Shown here: piece after piece, positions 28,465 to 37,384 of the stretch
Layout: the number at the start of each line of letters is the position of its first letter
Position numbering within the stretch: the stretch's first letter is position 1
Origin: Pseudomonas sp.
Lineage (GTDB): Bacteria; Pseudomonadota; Gammaproteobacteria; Pseudomonadales; Pseudomonadaceae
Length of the DNA stretch: 64,000 nucleotides
Assembly: GCF_017744435.1 (NCBI RefSeq)
Contig: NZ_JAGIBG010000011.1
Location: forward strand, 1 to 64,000
Direction: 5' to 3'
Notes under the pieces: model-generated
The model's input: only the letters and a program-made list of their open reading frames with translations
The model's database searches: none
What the model was told of the DNA's origin: nothing
Translations under genes and position numbers: made by a program

Positions 28465-29489
28465 GCACTACACGTACACCAAAGGTTTCCGAGCGCGTTG
28501 CGCCCAAGGCTGCCGACCCGCAGCCGGCCAAGAAGAAGGGCGGCGATCACGACGACGACGGCCCGGACTTCCGCACCCTGCTGCACGCCTGGCTGGAAAG
28601 CCATCGTGCCAGTCTGGCCGATAGCCTGCGACGCCTGGGCAAGCAGCCGATCGGTAGCTTCTTTACCTGCCTGGTGATGGCCGTGGCCCTGAGCATGCCC
28701 ATGGGCCTGTCGCTGCTGTTGAAGAACATCGAGGTGCTGGGTGGCTCCTGGCAGCGCGCTGCGCAAATTTCGCTATACCTCAAGCTCGATGCGGGCAGCC
28801 AGCAGGGTGAAGCCCTGCGCGACGACATCAGGCGCATGCCGGGCGTCGCCGACGCCCAGTACGTAAGCCCCGGGCAGGCCCTGGAAGAGTTCCAGCAGCA
28901 GTCCGGGCTGGGCGAAGCCCTGCGCGAGCTGCCTGATAACCCTTTGCCCGGTGTGGTGGTGGTGACCCCGACCGAAGTCGACAAGCCGGCCCTGGAAGCC
29001 CTGCGTCAGCGCCTGTCGGAGCTGCCAAGGGTGGAGAACGCACAGCTGGATCTGGTATGGGTGGAGCGCCTGGCTGCAATCCTCAAGCTGGGCGACCGTT
29101 TTGTCTTCGGCCTGGCAGTGATGCTGATTTCTGCGCTGCTGTTAGTAATCGGTAACACAATTCGTCTACATATCGAAAACCGCCGTATCGAGATCGAAGT
29201 GATCAAGCTGGTAGGCGGCACCGACAGCTACGTACGCCGGCCCTTCCTGTACATGGGCGCCTTGTACGGCCTGGGTGCGGGCGTGCTGGCCTGGGCCATC
29301 CTGGCTTTCGGCCTGAACTGGCTGAACGAGGCCGTGGTAGGGCTGTCCGGGCTGTATGGCAGTGACTTCGCCCTGGGCGGGGTGCCGGCGTCCGATGGTC
29401 TGTCGCTCTTGATCGGAGCGGTGCTGTTGGGGTATATCGGTGCATGGATCGCCGTCGCTCGCCACTTGAACGAGCTGGCGCCGCGATAG
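28461..29489 (+). CDS. ftsX: Cell division protein FtsX
   Basis: Inner-membrane partner of FtsE, 342 residues. The cytoplasmic N-terminus is lysine-rich (PAKKKGGDHDDDG). Four membrane segments follow: one near residue 75, then a periplasmic loop, then three towards the C-terminus. The FtsX motif NTIRLHIENRRIEIEVIKLVGGTDSYVRRPFLYMG is intact. It is the third gene of the ftsYEX run and precedes rpoH by 111 bases. Confidence 0.95.
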   Translation: MSTTRTPKVSERVAPKAADPQPAKKKGGDHDDDGPDFRTLLHAWLESHRASLADSLRRLGKQPIGSFFTCLVMAVALSMPMGLSLLLKNIEVLGGSWQRAAQISLYLKLDAGSQQGEALRDDIRRMPGVADAQYVSPGQALEEFQQQSGLGEALRELPDNPLPGVVVVTPTEVDKPALEALRQRLSELPRVENAQLDLVWVERLAAILKLGDRFVFGLAVMLISALLLVIGNTIRLHIENRRIEIEVIKLVGGTDSYVRRPFLYMGALYGLGAGVLAWAILAFGLNWLNEAVVGLSGLYGSDFALGGVPASDGLSLLIGAVLLGYIGAWIAVARHLNELAPR

Positions 29490-29505
29490 TTTTTACGTGC
29501 CAGCA

Positions 29506-29552
29506 TTGACATTTTCTTCACGATGGAACTTGTACGGTCGTTCCGGGTCAAT
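29506..29552 (+). promoter_or_regulatory. Candidate overlapping rpoH promoters (AlgU/sigma-E type and sigma-70 -35)
   Basis: GGAACTT at 29525-29531, followed 16 bases later by TCAAT at 29548, resembles the AlgU/sigma-E consensus (GAACTT-N16-TCNNA). A perfect TTGACA (29506-29511) lies just upstream, although its -10 is weak. AlgU-dependent rpoH transcription is known in P. aeruginosa, and sigma-E control of rpoH in E. coli. The transcription start has not been mapped here. Confidence 0.5.
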
Positions 29553-29588
29553 GTTGGCAGCGCTCACAAGGCGCGAGTTTTGTAAGTC

Positions 29589-29624
29589 GGAGGTTCTTGA
29601 ATGACCACATCGTTGCAACCTGCC
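29589..29624 (+). promoter_or_regulatory. Possible hairpin masking the rpoH ribosome-binding site
   Basis: The ribosome site GGAGGTT (29589-29595) is complementary to AACCTGCC inside the coding region (29617-29624): seven pairs with one bulged G and a 21-base loop holding the start codon. Pairing of a Shine-Dalgarno with early codons, with a bulge, is the design of thermosensing leaders. Complementarity is seen; function is inference. Confidence 0.35.
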
Positions 29625-30455
29625 TATGCCCTGGTACCCGGTGCAAACCTGGAAGCCTACGTGCACACGGTCAACAGCATCCCGCTGTTGTCTGTCGAGC
29701 AGGAGCGTGATCTGGCCGAGCGTCTCTACTACGAGCAGGATCTCGAGGCCGCTCGGCAAATGGTGATGGCCCACCTGCGTTTCGTTGTACATATTGCGCG
29801 TAGCTATGCAGGCTACGGGCTGGCCCAGGCCGACCTGATCCAGGAAGGCAACGTCGGCCTGATGAAGGCGGTCAAGCGCTTCAACCCGGAAATGGGTGTG
29901 CGCCTGGTGTCCTTCGCCGTGCACTGGATCAAGGCAGAGATCCACGAATTCATCCTGCGCAACTGGCGCATCGTCAAAGTGGCCACCACCAAGGCCCAGC
30001 GCAAGCTGTTCTTCAACCTGCGCAGCCAGAAGAAGCGTCTGGCCTGGCTGAACAACGACGAAGTGCATCGCGTGGCGGAAAGCCTCGGCGTCGAGCCCCG
30101 TGAAGTACGCGAGATGGAAAGCCGCCTGAGTGGCCAGGACATGGCCTTCGACCCGGCAGCCGAAGCGGATGACGACAGCGCCTTCCAGTCGCCAGCGCAT
30201 TATCTGGAAGACCACCGCTACGACCCGGCTGTGCAGCTGGAGGATGCCGACTGGAGCGACAACTCCACCAGCAACCTGCACGAAGCACTGCAAGGCCTGG
30301 ATGACCGTAGCCGCGATATTCTCTACCAGCGCTGGTTGGCGGAAGAAAAGGCCACGTTGCATGAGCTGGCTGACAAGTATAGCGTGTCGGCTGAGCGTAT
30401 TCGCCAGCTGGAGAAGAATGCGATGAACAAGGTCAAGGCGCTGATCACCATCTGA
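29601..30455 (+). CDS. rpoH: RNA polymerase heat-shock sigma factor (sigma-32)
   Basis: Sigma factor of 284 residues directing chaperone and protease genes. Region 2 contains [39 protein letters not shown]; the RpoH box [15 protein letters not shown], diagnostic for sigma-32, is present; region 4 has [33 protein letters not shown] precedes the ATG. Expression probably combines an AlgU-type promoter with translational control. An intrinsic terminator follows. Confidence 0.97.
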   Translation: MTTSLQPAYALVPGANLEAYVHTVNSIPLLSVEQERDLAERLYYEQDLEAARQMVMAHLRFVVHIARSYAGYGLAQADLIQEGNVGLMKAVKRFNPEMGVRLVSFAVHWIKAEIHEFILRNWRIVKVATTKAQRKLFFNLRSQKKRLAWLNNDEVHRVAESLGVEPREVREMESRLSGQDMAFDPAAEADDDSAFQSPAHYLEDHRYDPAVQLEDADWSDNSTSNLHEALQGLDDRSRDILYQRWLAEEKATLHELADKYSVSAERIRQLEKNAMNKVKALITI

Positions 30456-30473
30456 TCAAGCCTGGCTGCATTG

Positions 30474-30510
30474 AAAAGCCGCTGACCCGAGAGGGTGAGC
30501 GGCTTTTTTG
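30474..30510 (+). terminator. Intrinsic terminator of rpoH
   Basis: A 10-bp stem AAAAGCCGCT/AGCGGCTTTT (30474-30483 with 30498-30507) followed by T residues, 19 bases after the rpoH stop. It sits just before the end of the convergent mtgA gene and may serve both. Confidence 0.88.
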
Positions 30511-30517
30511 TGGAGGC

Positions 30518-31228
30518 TCATGGCCTGCGCGAGCTGTCCAGTTGCATCAGGTAGCTGGGCCCGCCCAGCTGGCTCATCTGCCGGCGAATCCAGCCTGCCC
30601 GGCTGGCCACATAGGCGCTGGGCCGGCTGGCACTCCATTTGATCGGGCTCGGCAGCACGGCGGCCAGCTGAGCGGCCTGCTGGCGGGTCAGTCGGCTGGC
30701 ATCGACGCCAAAGTGATAACGCGCCGCAGCCTGCGCACCGAACACACCTTTGCCCCACTCGGCACTGTTCAGGTAGACCTCGAGAATCCGCTCCTTCGAC
30801 CAGAACAGTTCGATCAGCGCGGTGAACCAGGCCTCCAGGCCCTTGCGGAAATAGCTGCGACCCGACCACAGGAACAGGTTCTTGGCCACCTGCTGAGTCA
30901 GGGTGCTGGCGCCACGAATGCTGCCGCCACGCTCGTTGTACGCCAGCGCCGCCTGGATGGCCGGAATGTCGAAGCCCCAATGGTTGGCGAACTTCTGGTC
31001 CTCACCGGCGATGACCGCCACCTTGAGCTCGTCGGAGATGTTTTCCCACGGTTCCCAGTCGCGCTGCAGGTCGATCGGTTCGCCACTCACCCATGATTGC
31101 ACCTTGCGCTCGAGCATCAAGGCCGTGCCAGGCGGTGGTACCCAGCGAAACACCAGCACCAGCACGATGCTGCCGGCAGCGAACCAGAGCAGGGCGCGGA
31201 CGAGGCGGCGGATAATGGATGACAGCAT
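30518..31228 (-). CDS. mtgA: Monofunctional peptidoglycan glycosyltransferase
   Basis: Inner-membrane enzyme of 236 residues (GT51 family) polymerising lipid II glycan strands. One N-terminal anchor (ALLWFAAGSIVLVLVFRWV) is followed by the glycosyltransferase motifs AGEDQKFANHWGFD, RGASTLTQQVAKNLFLW and ILEVYLNSAEWG. ATG at 31228 gives the usual family length; longer in-frame starts run into the neighbouring promoter. It is divergent from the DUF423 gene across 64 bases. Confidence 0.94.
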   Translation of the reverse strand: MLSSIIRRLVRALLWFAAGSIVLVLVFRWVPPPGTALMLERKVQSWVSGEPIDLQRDWEPWENISDELKVAVIAGEDQKFANHWGFDIPAIQAALAYNERGGSIRGASTLTQQVAKNLFLWSGRSYFRKGLEAWFTALIELFWSKERILEVYLNSAEWGKGVFGAQAAARYHFGVDASRLTRQQAAQLAAVLPSPIKWSASRPSAYVASRAGWIRRQMSQLGGPSYLMQLDSSRRP

Positions 31229-31292
31229 GGCGATGGCTTGGCCGGACCGGTGGAACGGGCCATTATACAGACCCGATACCAGGAGTCGTCCC

Positions 31293-31664
31293 ATGCTTCG
31301 CAGCTTCCTCATGCTCGCCGCCTTCTTCGGCTTTACCGGCGTCGCCCTGGGCGCGTTCGCCGCACATGGGCTGAAGAACCGCCTGACGGCCGATTACCTG
31401 GCCATTTTCCACACAGGGGTGACCTATCAGCTGGTGCATGCCCTGGCGATCTTCGGTGTCGCCGTGCTGTCGGCGCACCTGCCGGGGCGCCTGGTCGGCT
31501 GGGCCGGCGGTCTGTTCGCCCTGGGGATCGTGCTGTTCTCCGGTAGCCTGTACCTGCTGACCCTCAGCGGCCTGGGCAAGCTGGGTATCATCACCCCCAT
31601 CGGTGGCCTGTGCTTCCTCGCTGGCTGGCTGTGCCTGGGTCTGGCTGCCTGGCGCCTGGGCTGA
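31293..31664 (+). CDS. DUF423 small membrane protein
   Basis: Protein of 123 residues with four hydrophobic segments and the family motif FGFTGVALGAFAAHGLK near the start; HTGVTYQLVHALA and GKLGIITPIGGLCFLAGW follow. AGGAG lies eight bases upstream of the ATG. The family (YgdD-like) is widespread but has no assigned function. It is followed by thiS after about 100 bases. Confidence 0.88.
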   Translation: MLRSFLMLAAFFGFTGVALGAFAAHGLKNRLTADYLAIFHTGVTYQLVHALAIFGVAVLSAHLPGRLVGWAGGLFALGIVLFSGSLYLLTLSGLGKLGIITPIGGLCFLAGWLCLGLAAWRLG

Positions 31665-31766
31665 CCAAACGGTCCACAATCGCGACTAATGGCGTGCAGC
31701 GCCCTTGGGTTCGTGCGTGGATCGGCGCTAGAATGCGGGCCCCAAAGAACTATGGTGGCCGTGCGC

Positions 31767-31967
31767 ATGCGCATTCAACTGAACGGTGAACCTTACGAAT
31801 TACCCGCTGGCGAAAGCGTCGCGGCCCTGCTGACCCGCCTGGAACTGACCGGGCGCCGGGTAGCGGTGGAACTCAACCTGGATATCGTGCCGCGTAGCCA
31901 GCACGACAGCACGCAGCTGAACGAAGGCGACCAGGTCGAAGTGGTCCACGCCATCGGTGGCGGCTGA
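31767..31967 (+). CDS. thiS: Sulfur carrier protein ThiS
   Basis: Ubiquitin-like carrier of 66 residues whose C-terminal Gly-Gly (here HAIGGG) is adenylated and thiocarboxylated to donate sulfur for the thiazole ring of thiamine. MRIQLNGEPYELPAGESV is the typical opening. ATG at 31767 is preferred; ATG at 31752 adds five residues. thiG follows after 54 bases. Confidence 0.93.
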   Translation: MRIQLNGEPYELPAGESVAALLTRLELTGRRVAVELNLDIVPRSQHDSTQLNEGDQVEVVHAIGGG

Positions 31968-32021
31968 GCCCGGCCCGGCGATTCACCTGCAAGCCCAGCA
32001 ATCTTTTCCCGAGGAACAACG

Positions 32022-32834
32022 ATGAGCAACGTTCGTAGCGACAAGCCCTTCATCCTGGCCGGGCGCACTTTCCAGTCGCGCCTGCTGGTCGGCACCGGCA
32101 AGTACCGTGACATGGAAGAAACCCGCCTGGCCACCGAGGCCTCGGGTGCCGAGATCGTCACCGTGGCCGTGCGCCGGACCAACCTTGGCCAGAATGCGGG
32201 CGAGCCGAACCTGCTCGACGTGCTGTCGCCCGACAAGTACACCATCCTGCCAAACACCGCAGGTTGCTTTGACGCTGTCGAGGCGGTGCGTACCTGCCGT
32301 CTGGCCCGCGAGCTGCTCGATGGCCACAAGTCCCACGAGTCGCGCACCCTGGTGAAGCTGGAAGTGCTGGCCGACCAGAAAACCCTGTTCCCCAACGTGA
32401 TCGAAACCCTCAAGGCCGCCGAAGTGCTGGTCAAGGACGGGTTCGACGTGATGGTCTACACCAGCGACGATCCGATCATCGCCCGCCAGCTGGCCGAAGC
32501 CGGCTGCATCGCGGTGATGCCGCTGGCCGGCCTGATCGGCACTGGCCTGGGCATCTGCAACCCGTACAACCTGCAGATCATCCTGGAAGAGTCCAAGGTG
32601 CCGGTGCTGGTTGACGCCGGTGTGGGTACTGCTTCCGACGCCACCATCGCCATGGAAATGGGCTGTGAAGCCGTGCTGATGAACTCGGCCATCGCCCACG
32701 CCCAGCAGCCGGTGCTGATGGCCGAGGCCATGAAGCACGCCATCCTGGCTGGCCGCATGGCCTACCTGGCCGGCCGCATGCCGAAAAAACTTTATGCCAG
32801 CGCCTCTTCGCCGCTGGATGGTCTGATCAAGTAA
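32022..32834 (+). CDS. thiG: Thiazole synthase
   Basis: Forms the thiazole phosphate of thiamine from 1-deoxyxylulose 5-phosphate, dehydroglycine and ThiS-thiocarboxylate. The 270-residue TIM barrel contains [47 protein letters not shown] with the substrate lysine, and [33 protein letters not shown]. It forms a run with thiS and trmB. Confidence 0.97.
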   Translation: MSNVRSDKPFILAGRTFQSRLLVGTGKYRDMEETRLATEASGAEIVTVAVRRTNLGQNAGEPNLLDVLSPDKYTILPNTAGCFDAVEAVRTCRLARELLDGHKSHESRTLVKLEVLADQKTLFPNVIETLKAAEVLVKDGFDVMVYTSDDPIIARQLAEAGCIAVMPLAGLIGTGLGICNPYNLQIILEESKVPVLVDAGVGTASDATIAMEMGCEAVLMNSAIAHAQQPVLMAEAMKHAILAGRMAYLAGRMPKKLYASASSPLDGLIK

Positions 32835-32843
32835 GAGCCCCTG

Positions 32844-33566
32844 ATGACTGACTCGCAAGATACGCCGATCTCCGCCGACGGCGACCAGCGCCCACACCGC
32901 CGCATCAAGAGCTTCGTGATGCGCGCCGGGCGCATGACCGAAGGCCAGCAACGCGGCCTCGACCAGGGCGGCCCGCAGTTCATCCTGCCGCTGGCTGACA
33001 GCCCGGTGGACTACGACCAGGTGTTCGGCCGTTCGGCGCCGCGCACCCTGGAGATCGGCTTCGGCATGGGCCATTCCCTGCTGGAAATGGCCGCTGCCGC
33101 GCCTGAGCAGGACTTCATCGGTGTCGAAGTGCACCGTCCGGGTGTTGGCGCGCTGCTCAACGGCGTGCTGACCCAGGGCCTGAAGAACCTGCGGGTGTAC
33201 GACTGCGATGCGATTGAAGTGCTCAACCGCTGCGTGGCCGACAACAGCCTCGACCGCCTGATGCTGTTCTTCCCTGACCCGTGGCACAAGGCGCGTCACC
33301 ACAAGCGCCGCATCGTCCAGCTGGAGTTCGCAGAATTGGTGCGTCGCAAGCTCAAGCCTGGTGGCGTGTTCCACATGGCCACCGACTGGGAGCCGTATGC
33401 CGAGTACATGCTGGAAGTGATGAGCGCCGCCCCGGGTTATCGCAACCGTGCTGAAGACGGTACCTACGTGCCGCGCCCGGAAGAGCGCCCTATCACCAAG
33501 TTCGAACGCCGCGGCGAGCGGTTGGGGCATGGGGTGTGGGATTTGAAGTTCGAGAAGGTGGATTGA
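32844..33566 (+). CDS. trmB: tRNA (guanine46-N7)-methyltransferase
   Basis: SAM-dependent tRNA modification enzyme of 240 residues. The SAM site is [15 protein letters not shown] and the catalytic segment is [42 protein letters not shown] follows. It lies nine bases after thiG and is followed by an intrinsic terminator. Confidence 0.96.
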   Translation: MTDSQDTPISADGDQRPHRRIKSFVMRAGRMTEGQQRGLDQGGPQFILPLADSPVDYDQVFGRSAPRTLEIGFGMGHSLLEMAAAAPEQDFIGVEVHRPGVGALLNGVLTQGLKNLRVYDCDAIEVLNRCVADNSLDRLMLFFPDPWHKARHHKRRIVQLEFAELVRRKLKPGGVFHMATDWEPYAEYMLEVMSAAPGYRNRAEDGTYVPRPEERPITKFERRGERLGHGVWDLKFEKVD

Positions 33567-33615
33567 TTGGCGAATTGAGCCTTTCGATACGCTGAGGCTT
33601 GTAGAAATGCAGGCG

Positions 33616-33648
33616 AAAAAAACCGCTCTGAGAAAGAGCGGTTTTTTT
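33616..33648 (+). terminator. Intrinsic terminator after trmB
   Basis: Stem CCGCTCT/AGAGCGG (33623-33629 with 33635-33641), flanked by A on the left and a seven-T run on the right, 50 bases after trmB. The symmetrical A and T tracts would let it work in both directions. Confidence 0.9.
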
Positions 33649-34033
33649 ATGGGAGCGACAGGACTGAGTATCCTTCGCTCAGGGGCTTCACCGAAAACAC
33701 TCACATGGTCAGCCGATCATAGGTAGCCTCAGATGGCGCGTCAATGATCAGCAATATTCAGCATCATGTGTGACGGAGCTATTAACAGCTTTGGCATTAC
33801 ATCCCAAGTGTGATCGCGCTGCTCCTGTGTGGATGAGAATCGGTGATGGGCCGGGTAGGAGAAGAATTCTGCTTTCCGGCCCCTTCGACACGGCCTGAGA
33901 ACCGTGCCGGTGACTCTGCTCGAAGGGCCATTTACCTGGCCACTTCACTGAAATCATTCACATGGTTTTCGAAGGCATCGAAGCGCCGGTTAGATGCTGG
34001 AAGATTGGCCCGCCAACACGGAGGCCAAGGCTT
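33649..34033. other. Gene-poor gap after trmB
   Basis: No protein-like reading frame is convincing. The stretch is less GC-rich than its surroundings and holds two diverged copies of a 24-bp sequence, a short dyad AGCT-N6-AGCT near 33777, and presumably the promoter of the small gene at 34034. I see no repeat element of the REP type here. Confidence 0.5.
33686..33966 (+). repeat. Diverged 24-bp direct repeat, two copies
   Basis: Bases 33686-33709 and 33943-33966 match at 21 of 24 positions, sharing CTTCAC, GAAA and TCACATGGT segments in register; start points are 257 bases apart. The flanks do not match. They could be binding sites for one protein, paired promoter elements or the ends of a lost insertion. 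Confidence 0.7.
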
Positions 34034-34144
34034 ATGAAGCGTTTGCTTGATGCGCTGAGCCGCGTCTGGAAGCTCATCCGGATCTTGACTGTGCTCAAGT
34101 CCGCCCGGGATTTCATGCGCGATCACTTCGATGACGCCCAGTAA
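34034..34144 (+). CDS. Possible 36-residue amphipathic small protein
   Basis: Reads from ATG as MKRLLDALSRVWKLIRIL and ends RDHFDDAQ, 36 residues, with a predicted amphipathic helix: basic at the start, acidic at the end. GGAGG lies nine bases before the ATG. A strong intrinsic terminator follows 19 bases after the stop, which argues for a real transcript. I recognise no family. A non-coding RNA ending at the same terminator is the main alternative. Confidence 0.5.
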   Translation: MKRLLDALSRVWKLIRILTVLKSARDFMRDHFDDAQ

Positions 34145-34163
34145 GGGCTAGTCAGGTGGTAGG

Positions 34164-34191
34164 GCTGCCCTGGTTCCCCGGGGCAGCTTTT
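34164..34191 (+). terminator. Intrinsic terminator after the small gene
   Basis: Stem of ten pairs including one G-T (GCTGCCC at 34164-34170 with GGGCAGC at 34181-34187, extended inward) and a TTCC loop, followed by TTTT at 34188-34191. It reads on the plus strand, so it serves a transcript entering from the small-gene side and not the convergent DUF3392 gene. Confidence 0.75.
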
Positions 34192-34198
34192 AGCAGGT

Positions 34199-34525
34199 TC
34201 ACCCGCGGCGGTCAGCCACCACGCCAATCAACACCAGCACCACCAACAACACTGGCGCCAGCGCGTAGTTGTTGAACTGCCCCAACCCCTTCACCACCCA
34301 CGGTGTGGCATAGATCAGCGCCGCACCACTGCCGATCATCACCAGGGCAGCCATCACCGGCACCCGCAGCGCGCCCGCCAGGGCACCCAGGCGCTGGTCC
34401 ACCCAGCCTTTGATATCGGTGCCGAACAGCACCAGCAGGCAGCCTACCAGGGCCAGGGAAATCTCAGACAGATTGCTGCGGCTCCAGCGGGAAACCGTGG
34501 CGAGCAGATCAAGTACCAGATCCAT
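34199..34525 (-). CDS. DUF3392 membrane protein
   Basis: Protein of 108 residues with three or four hydrophobic helices (ISLALVGCLLVLFGTD, VPVMAALVMIGSGAALIYA, ALAPVLLVVLVLIGVVA). The family is restricted mainly to gammaproteobacteria and has no known function. It is the last gene of the minus-strand run, nine bases after hemW. Confidence 0.83.
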   Translation of the reverse strand: MDLVLDLLATVSRWSRSNLSEISLALVGCLLVLFGTDIKGWVDQRLGALAGALRVPVMAALVMIGSGAALIYATPWVVKGLGQFNNYALAPVLLVVLVLIGVVADRRG

Positions 34526-34534
34526 GGGTCATCC

Positions 34535-35710
34535 TTAGGTCAAGAAATACTGCAGCAGGTCATTGAGGAACAGCTGGCCGCGCGGCGTGGCCACCAGTCG
34601 ATCCGGTTCGACCTGCAAAAGGCCCTTTTGTTCGGCTGCGCAGCGGGCTTCGGCCAGCTGCGCCAGGGGCAGCCCGGTGCGCTGGGTGAACAGCTCAGCT
34701 TCCACACCATCGGTGAGGCGCAGGGCGTTCATCAGGAACTCGAACGGCAGCTCGTCCACCGGCAACAGCTTCTCGCCGGCCTTGAACGGCTTGGCCAGGT
34801 TCAGGTAGTCCTTGGGCAGGCGGGTCTTCCAGGTGCGCAAGATACGGCCATCGGCAAAGGTGAGCTTGCCGTGGGCACCGGCACCGATGCCGATGAAGTC
34901 ACCAAATCGCCAGTAGTTGAGGTTGTGCCGTGCGGCACGGTCAGCCTGGGCATAGGCCGAAACTTCATACTGCTTAAAACCGTTGGCCGCCATCAGCGCC
35001 TGGCCGGCTTCCTGGATGTCCCAGAGGATGTCGTCTTCAGGCAGCTCCGGCGGTTGATTCCAGAACACCGTGTTCGGCTCGACGGTCAGCTGGTACCACG
35101 ACAGATGGGTCGGCCCGAGGTCGATGGCCTGGCGCAGGTCGCCCAGGGCGTCGTCCAGCGACTGGTCGGGCAGGCCGTGCATCAGGTCCATGTTGAAGTT
35201 GTCGAAGCCGGCCGCACGCGCCATGCCAGCGGCACGGATTGCTTCATCGCCATTGTGGATGCGCCCCAGCGCTTCCAGTTTGGCCGGCTGGAAACTTTGC
35301 ACGCCGATCGACAGGCGGTTGATGCCGGTCTGCCGGTAGGCCTTGAACTTCTCTTGCTCGAAGGTGCCTGGGTTGGCCTCGAGCGTGATCTCGATGTCCG
35401 CTGCGAACGGGATACGCTGCTCCACGCCCCGCAGCAGGCGCCCCAGGGCATTGGCACTGAACAGGCTCGGCGTACCACCGCCGAAGAAGATCGACGACAG
35501 GGTCCGGCCCTGCACGGCGGCCAGCTCCAGGTCGAGGTCGGTCAACAGGGCGTCGACGTAGGCCTCTTCCGGCAGCTCAGGCCCGGCGGCATGGGAGTTG
35601 AAGTCGCAATAAGGGCATTTGCGTACACACCACGGGATGTGGATGTACAGCGCCAGCGGCGGCAGGCTGGAGAGCGCCACCGCGCCAGCTTGGGACAGCG
35701 TTGCGATCAT
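34535..35710 (-). CDS. hemW: Radical SAM haem chaperone HemW
   Basis: Protein of 391 residues, often misnamed coproporphyrinogen oxidase. The radical-SAM motif is C-x3-C-x2-C in [16 protein letters not shown], with [11 protein letters not shown] and GVQSF motifs following. It lacks the extra cysteine and signature residues of HemN. HemW proteins bind haem and an Fe-S cluster and deliver haem to respiratory enzymes. Its start overlaps the rdgB stop by four bases. Confidence 0.93.
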   Translation of the reverse strand: MIATLSQAGAVALSSLPPLALYIHIPWCVRKCPYCDFNSHAAGPELPEEAYVDALLTDLDLELAAVQGRTLSSIFFGGGTPSLFSANALGRLLRGVEQRIPFAADIEITLEANPGTFEQEKFKAYRQTGINRLSIGVQSFQPAKLEALGRIHNGDEAIRAAGMARAAGFDNFNMDLMHGLPDQSLDDALGDLRQAIDLGPTHLSWYQLTVEPNTVFWNQPPELPEDDILWDIQEAGQALMAANGFKQYEVSAYAQADRAARHNLNYWRFGDFIGIGAGAHGKLTFADGRILRTWKTRLPKDYLNLAKPFKAGEKLLPVDELPFEFLMNALRLTDGVEAELFTQRTGLPLAQLAEARCAAEQKGLLQVEPDRLVATPRGQLFLNDLLQYFLT

Positions 35711-36300
35711 GCCAGGCCCAGACGTTGACGCAGCAGGGCCATGGCGCGGGCGCGGTGGCTGAGCTGGTTCTTATCCACAGGGGCGAGGTCGGCGCTGGAG
35801 CACTTGCGCTCCGGTACCCAGAACAGCGGGTCGTAGCCGAAGCCATGCTCGCCGCTGGCCTCGAACAGGATGCTGCCGTGCCACAGGCCTTCGCAGAGGA
35901 TCGGCAGCGGGTCATCGGCGTGGCGCACCAGGGCCAGCACGCAGACGAACTGGGCGCCGCGCTGCTCTGGCGGCACGTCCTTCAGGGCTTCGAGCAGCTT
36001 GGCGTTGTTCGCCGCGTCACCCTTGCCATCGGCATAACGCGCCGAGTAGATGCCTGGCGCGCCGCCGAGGAAGTCCACGGCCAGGCCGGAATCGTCGGCC
36101 AAGGCCGGCAGGCCGGAGATACGCGCAGCGTTGCGGGCCTTGAGGATGGCATTCTCGACGAACGACAGGCCGGTCTCTTCGGGCTCTACCTGGCTGAACT
36201 CACCGATCGAGCGCAGCTGGACCGACTGGCCGAGCATGGCCTGGAGTTCCTTGAGTTTGCCGGCGTTGTGGCTGGCCAATACGAGTTGCTGGAAATTCAT
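35707..36300 (-). CDS. rdgB: XTP/dITP pyrophosphatase (RdgB/HAM1)
   Basis: House-cleaning enzyme of 197 residues that hydrolyses deaminated purine triphosphates. Motifs are [37 protein letters not shown] and [12 protein letters not shown]. Two ATGs are adjacent (36303 and 36300); the second is better spaced from the AGG upstream and gives the family length. It overlaps the ends of both neighbouring genes. Confidence 0.95.
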   Translation of the reverse strand: MNFQQLVLASHNAGKLKELQAMLGQSVQLRSIGEFSQVEPEETGLSFVENAILKARNAARISGLPALADDSGLAVDFLGGAPGIYSARYADGKGDAANNAKLLEALKDVPPEQRGAQFVCVLALVRHADDPLPILCEGLWHGSILFEASGEHGFGYDPLFWVPERKCSSADLAPVDKNQLSHRARAMALLRQRLGLA

Positions 36301-36734
36301 CATTCGCCTGGGAACACTTCCTGGTTGAAACTGAGTTGATGGCTGACCCCGCCGGTCTCGACGTTGAGGTCGAAGGTCAGGGTCTCGGCCTGCTCGATCT
36401 TGAACTGGGCGATGTAGTACACCGCGCCCTGGTCGGTTATCTGCTTGAACGACAGCGGGCTGGTACGCCCGGTCAGGTCCTTCACCGTGCCGCTGACCAC
36501 CGCCATGGCGGGCTTGTCGGCCTTGAGCACGGCGATGTTGAGCACGCCTTGGTTCTTGCTGCGGTTGAGCCCGGTGGCAGCGGCAATGTCCGGTTGCAGC
36601 ATGCTCGAGGTGAAGGCGCTGTAGTGCACCGTCACGTCGCCGAAAACTTCCTTGCGCTCGGGTCGGGCGGCATCGGCCGCCATCACTGGCAGGGCCAGGC
36701 ACAGGCTGATCAGGAACAGGGCTAGGCGACGCAT
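36300..36734 (-). CDS. DUF4426 exported protein
   Basis: Precursor of 144 residues with a signal peptide ([19 protein letters not shown], cut near residue 20). The mature part is a beta-rich domain with [28 protein letters not shown]. The family is found next to metW in pseudomonads, and its function is unknown. ATG at 36734 is chosen because the signal peptide begins there. It overlaps rdgB and lies 22 bases after metW. Confidence 0.83.
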   Translation of the reverse strand: MRRLALFLISLCLALPVMAADAARPERKEVFGDVTVHYSAFTSSMLQPDIAAATGLNRSKNQGVLNIAVLKADKPAMAVVSGTVKDLTGRTSPLSFKQITDQGAVYYIAQFKIEQAETLTFDLNVETGGVSHQLSFNQEVFPGE

Positions 36735-36756
36735 GGTGCGAATCCTCCGGTGGGCG

Positions 36757-37377
36757 TCAGACTGCCAGTTGATGCTCCTGCAGGCCCGGGCTGCTGACGC
36801 GATAGATGCCGATTTCACCTAGAAGATTAGGCCAAAGCCGCCCACCCCACCCGTTACGGTGCAAGTGGTCGACGGCCAGGCGGTCAAGGACCTTGGCGCG
36901 GCGCTCATGGCACAGCTCTTCGAAGTCGGCAAAGGTGCAGAAGTGGATGTTCGGCGTGTTGTACCAGGTGTACGGCATGAAGTCCGAAACCGGCATGCGA
37001 CCCTTGGTGGCCAGGTACCAGCGGCAGCGCCAGTGGCCGAAGTTGGGGAAGGTGATGATGCACTGGCGGCCCACCCGCAGCATCTCGTCGAGGATGCGGT
37101 CAGGGTACTCCACGGCCTGCAGGGCCTGGGTCATGATCACCACGTCGAAGCTGTTGCTGGCAAAGTTGCCCAGGCCCTTGTCGAGGTCCTGTTCGATGAC
37201 GTTGACGCCCTTGGCCACGCAGGCGGCGATGTTGTCGGCGTCGATCTCCAGGCCATAGCCGGTGACCTGCTTGCGATCACGCAGCGAGGCCAGCAGCTCG
37301 CCACTGCCGCAGCCCAGGTCGAGTACCCGGCTGCCGGCGGGAATCCAGTCGTGGATGATTTCCAGGTCGGCTCTCAT
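36757..37377 (-). CDS. metW: MetW methyltransferase-like protein
   Basis: Protein of 206 residues with a class I SAM fold (VLDLGCGSGELLASL) and the MetW segments NVIEQDLDKGL and MTQALQAVEYPDRILDEMLRVGR. It is needed with MetX for homoserine acylation in several bacteria. It follows metX after seven bases, as is usual. Its exact biochemical role is not settled. Confidence 0.94.
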   Translation of the reverse strand: MRADLEIIHDWIPAGSRVLDLGCGSGELLASLRDRKQVTGYGLEIDADNIAACVAKGVNVIEQDLDKGLGNFASNSFDVVIMTQALQAVEYPDRILDEMLRVGRQCIITFPNFGHWRCRWYLATKGRMPVSDFMPYTWYNTPNIHFCTFADFEELCHERRAKVLDRLAVDHLHRNGWGGRLWPNLLGEIGIYRVSSPGLQEHQLAV

Positions 37378-37384
37378 GCTGTCC

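Noticed and set aside
33748..33957. A 69-codon minus-strand frame in the gap after trmB
   Set aside because: No ribosome site, irregular composition and no terminator downstream; it also covers one copy of the direct repeat.
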